This document shows, piece by piece, positions 63,001 through 64,000 of a stretch of 64,000 nucleotides of DNA (the stretch's first letter is position 1; the number at the start of each line of letters is the position of its first letter). The notes under the pieces were generated by a model. It ran no database searches. It was not told where the DNA came from and saw nothing but the letters and a program-made list of their open reading frames with translations. The translations under genes were made by a program, and so were the position numbers. Source of the DNA: Chrysomallon squamiferum (taxonomy: Eukaryota > Mollusca > Gastropoda > Neomphalida > Peltospiridae); assembly GCA_012295275.1 (NCBI GenBank), contig CM022673.1, positions 116,501 through 180,500 of the forward strand, read 5' to 3'.

Positions 63001-63694
63001 GCTTTGCGTCATCTGGAAGGTTGTCATCCATGCTACTCCCAGTCTGTCCTGCAACATCTGAAGGAACTTGACTGATACTAGATCCAATCCCTACTGAAAC
63101 ACTGTCCATGCTAGATCTGATCTGTCCTGTAATATCTGAGGGGATCTGATCCAGGCTTGATCCAGCCTGCTTAGTAACATCTGAAAGAAGCTGATCAATG
63201 TCAGATTTGGTCGGTCTGGTAACATCCAAAGGAACCTGATCTAAGTTAGATCCAGTCTGTCCTGTAACATCTGGAGGAACCTGATCCATTCTTGATACAA
63301 TCTGTCCTATAACATCTGAAGAAACCTGATCGATGCTTGGTCCTGTAACATTTGGAGGAAGTTGTTCCAGACTTGACTTAGTCTGTTCTGTGATATTTTC
63401 AGGTGTTTGGTGAGTAGCAGGTTTTTCAGGGGTTTTAGGATCTGACTTGTCAGAAGAAGACAAATAAAGTTTACCTTCATCTTTAAGTATATCTGATAGA
63501 ACAACAGAATCACTCTGAGTGACAGTTTTAGTCTCAGTTACTATGGCAACCGATTCTGAAACATCCATGGGAGTTTCTTCTTGCTTATCTTTTTTCTCAG
63601 CCTTTCCTTTTGACAGTATGGGAGAAAGTTTTGAACTTCCATCAGGGCTCTTTATGTCATCATATTCTGACAAATCAACATGTCGGCACAAGCT
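42066..63694 (-). CDS. CABIN1: CABIN1 / Hir3-like calcineurin-binding protein, 5' partial
   Basis: CABIN1 is a TPR protein of the HIRA-UBN1-CABIN1-ASF1 histone H3.3 chaperone and, in vertebrates, a calcineurin inhibitor and MEF2 corepressor. There are 32 exons in transcript order: 61693-63694, 61219-61328, 60508-60590, 60113-60198, 59549-59702, 59012-59089, 58639-58684, 58232-58317, 57456-57595, 57134-57204, 56714-56795, 56099-56238, 55551-55637, 54891-55015, 54112-54285, 53647-53757, 52762-52954, 52403-52504, 52039-52093, 51654-51726, 50950-51012, 50531-50642, 49945-50106, 49162-49371, 48695-48787, 48206-48351, 46517-47807, 45635-45745, 45092-45255, 44310-44550, 43235-43315 and 42066-42983. 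All phases join, giving 2,529 residues. Blocks matching human: [94 protein letters not shown] and EQAVKFCQ. The N-terminal TPRs lie to the right. A human-like C-terminal MEF2-binding segment was not seen. Confidence 0.95.
42294..42764 (-). repeat. CABIN1: five ~32-residue tandem repeats in the CABIN1 terminal exon
   Basis: The last exon encodes five tandem units of 26-34 residues built around [15 protein letters not shown], then VSPK and LTDDKSDN. Unit starts are [44 protein letters not shown] and [11 protein letters not shown]. Each carries SP or SQ sites of the kind phosphorylated by proline-directed or ATM-type kinases, though that use is inference. The DNA shows the same period of roughly 95-100 bases. 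Confidence 0.85.
43720..44260. repeat. ~100-base-period minisatellite in a CABIN1 intron
   Basis: Five to six diverged copies of a ~100-base unit begin with ATTATTTAAAATAATATATT and contain TTTGATCTTATAATAATATA and TAGTACTAATGTGTACTG. Copies start near 43722, 43826, 43900, 44011, 44109 and 44215 (the last is partial). The array ends about 50 bases from the donor of exon 44310-44550. Confidence 0.8.
46517..47807 (-). other. CABIN1: 1.3-kb acidic/Ser-rich exon of CABIN1
   Basis: An exon of 430 codons encodes mostly disordered Ser/Glu/Asp/Thr-rich sequence, including a run of acidic residues around 46,890-46,920. The start keeps a motif seen in human CABIN1 ([13 protein letters not shown]...TPQDHNYSK; human has TATPIDHDYVKCKK). 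The end returns to a TPR-like helix ([20 protein letters not shown]), matching human LCLSRFPQHYKSLYRLAY. Confidence 0.85.
49709..49768. repeat. (AAT)n microsatellite
   Basis: A perfect AAT run of about 60 bases lies in the CABIN1 intron between exons 49162-49371 and 49945-50106. Confidence 0.95.
52957..53550. repeat. AT-rich minisatellite in a CABIN1 intron
   Basis: About 18-20 diverged units of roughly 25-35 bases each contain TTAAAAGAAATGTACTGTTG or a close variant. The array starts right at the acceptor of exon 52762-52954 and fills most of the intron up to exon 53647-53757. Confidence 0.85.
53832..53865. repeat. (TA)n microsatellite
   Basis: A TA dinucleotide run lies in the CABIN1 intron upstream (in transcript terms) of exon 53647-53757. 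Confidence 0.93.
56274..56303. repeat. 30-base poly-T run
   Basis: A T tract lies in the CABIN1 intron just before (in + coordinates, after) exon 56099-56238. On the transcribed strand it is poly-A. Similar tracts occur at 31247-31274 and, as poly-A, at about 31087-31111 in a CNOT4 intron. Confidence 0.9.
59748..59885. repeat. imperfect (GATA)n / (GACA)n tetranucleotide region
   Basis: Diverged GATA, GATG and GACA units extend over about 140 bases of a CABIN1 intron. A shorter similar run lies at about 12259-12292 in an RSPH14 intron. Confidence 0.85.
59965..60002. repeat. 38-base poly-A run
   Basis: An uninterrupted A tract lies in a CABIN1 intron. A second sequence just after it (AATTGGTATAAAA at 60001 and again near 60055) is duplicated, so this may be the tail of an old retroposed copy, but no element body was recognised. 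Confidence 0.8.
61081..61224. repeat. three-copy 45-base tandem repeat abutting a CABIN1 splice donor
   Basis: Copies are 61081-61125, 61126-61170 and 61171-61215, nearly identical, with a partial fourth copy that includes the last exon bases and the donor of exon 61219-61328. Each unit carries a donor-like CTC(G/T)GGTAT on the minus strand, so decoy donors repeat every 45 bases into the intron. Confidence 0.9.
61693..63694 (-). other. CABIN1: 2-kb low-complexity exon of CABIN1
   Basis: One exon of 667 codons encodes a Ser/Thr/Pro/Gln-rich, probably disordered linker. It starts with [12 protein letters not shown], which aligns with the human KRIDLSDYQD segment, and joins the exon ending KRRSAR, which aligns with human RRSARVRNT. 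In human the same interval is only roughly 100 residues by memory, so the linker is several-fold longer here. The frame is open throughout and both splice sites fit, so it is coding rather than retained intron. Confidence 0.9.
62960..63395 (-). repeat. CABIN1: tandem ~17-residue protein repeat in CABIN1
   Basis: The frame contains about eight diverged copies of a unit like [15 protein letters not shown], visible in DNA as ~51-base units containing CTGATC-CAT/CTT and GTAACATCTG on the + strand. Examples are [45 protein letters not shown] and [15 protein letters not shown]. The first clear copy is near 63,390 and the last decayed one (LDLVPSGS) near 62,960. I do not know this repeat from other CABIN1 proteins. 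Confidence 0.8.
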
Positions 63695-64000
63695 CTGTGG
63701 TATTAAAAATTTTAAATAATAGAATGTAATCCTTTATGTTAATAATATTAAACTAAAAGGTCATGCATAAAAATCTTTGTAGCAATTTATTTATAATGGT
63801 TCCATCTGTTTTCAATTAAAAGCTGTTTTATATAAATAATTACATATCTCTGAAAAATTATTAAGCTATGCATTTTTTCACATTTAAAATTTTGAATCAC
63901 TTTTATCAAATATTTCTGCTATATCTGCTAAAACATGTAATATCTGCTGAATGGTAAACAGTTTGTGTTTCAATCTAACACATTCTGTATTGCCAACCAG
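63695..64000 (-). other. CABIN1 intron at the right edge
   Basis: AT-rich sequence lies upstream of the acceptor of exon 61693-63694. I see no exon that matches the expected preceding part of CABIN1 (TPR region), so the next exon is beyond the window. Confidence 0.6.

Noticed and set aside
63941-64000. Possible CABIN1 exon at the right edge (CAG-like acceptor on the minus strand)
   Set aside because: The short translation (LVGNTECV or similar) does not match the expected CABIN1 segment.

Overview
This window is nuclear DNA from an animal. Genes are split by many short GT-AG introns (mostly 200-1,500 bases), and non-coding DNA is very AT-rich and full of microsatellites, poly-A/T runs and small intronic tandem repeats. 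The proteins include bilaterian-type NCKAP1, CNOT4, CABIN1, SCNM1 and RSPH14. Intron density, intron length and low GC would fit a lophotrochozoan-like invertebrate such as a mollusc, but the species cannot be fixed from the sequence. No rRNA, tRNA, CRISPR array, virus or protein-coding transposon was seen.

Layout, left to right: the 3' end of NCKAP1 on + (2078-8578); all of RSPH14 on - (11175-15958); an unrecognised 714-residue protein on + (17193-23487); SCNM1 on - (24205-27126); CNOT4 on + (coding 29022-38650, with probable 5' UTR exons from about 27,300); and most of CABIN1 on - (42066-63694), which continues past the right edge. The six genes alternate strictly in strand. This gives three tail-to-tail gaps and two head-to-head promoter regions (15.96-17.19 kb and 27.13-27.38 kb). 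Gene models were built by hand from splice-site phase and remembered human orthologues. In every complete model the exon lengths sum to an intact reading frame.

The genes are not an operon and share no single pathway. NCKAP1 is part of the WAVE actin regulator, RSPH14 an axonemal radial-spoke protein, SCNM1 a minor-spliceosome factor, CNOT4 the CCR4-NOT ubiquitin ligase, and CABIN1 a Hir3-like histone-chaperone and calcineurin-binding protein. RSPH14 and CABIN1 are also close together on human 22q11.23, so part of the linkage may be ancient.

I found no clear new multi-gene system. The points most worth a second look are an X-box-like site 72 bases before the RSPH14 start; a near-perfect 70-base foldback hairpin in an RSPH14 intron; intronic tandem duplications that copy real splice sites in RSPH14 and CABIN1; two internal protein repeat arrays in CABIN1; two NCKAP1 microexons; a GC-AG intron in SCNM1; and the unrecognised protein at 17-23 kb.
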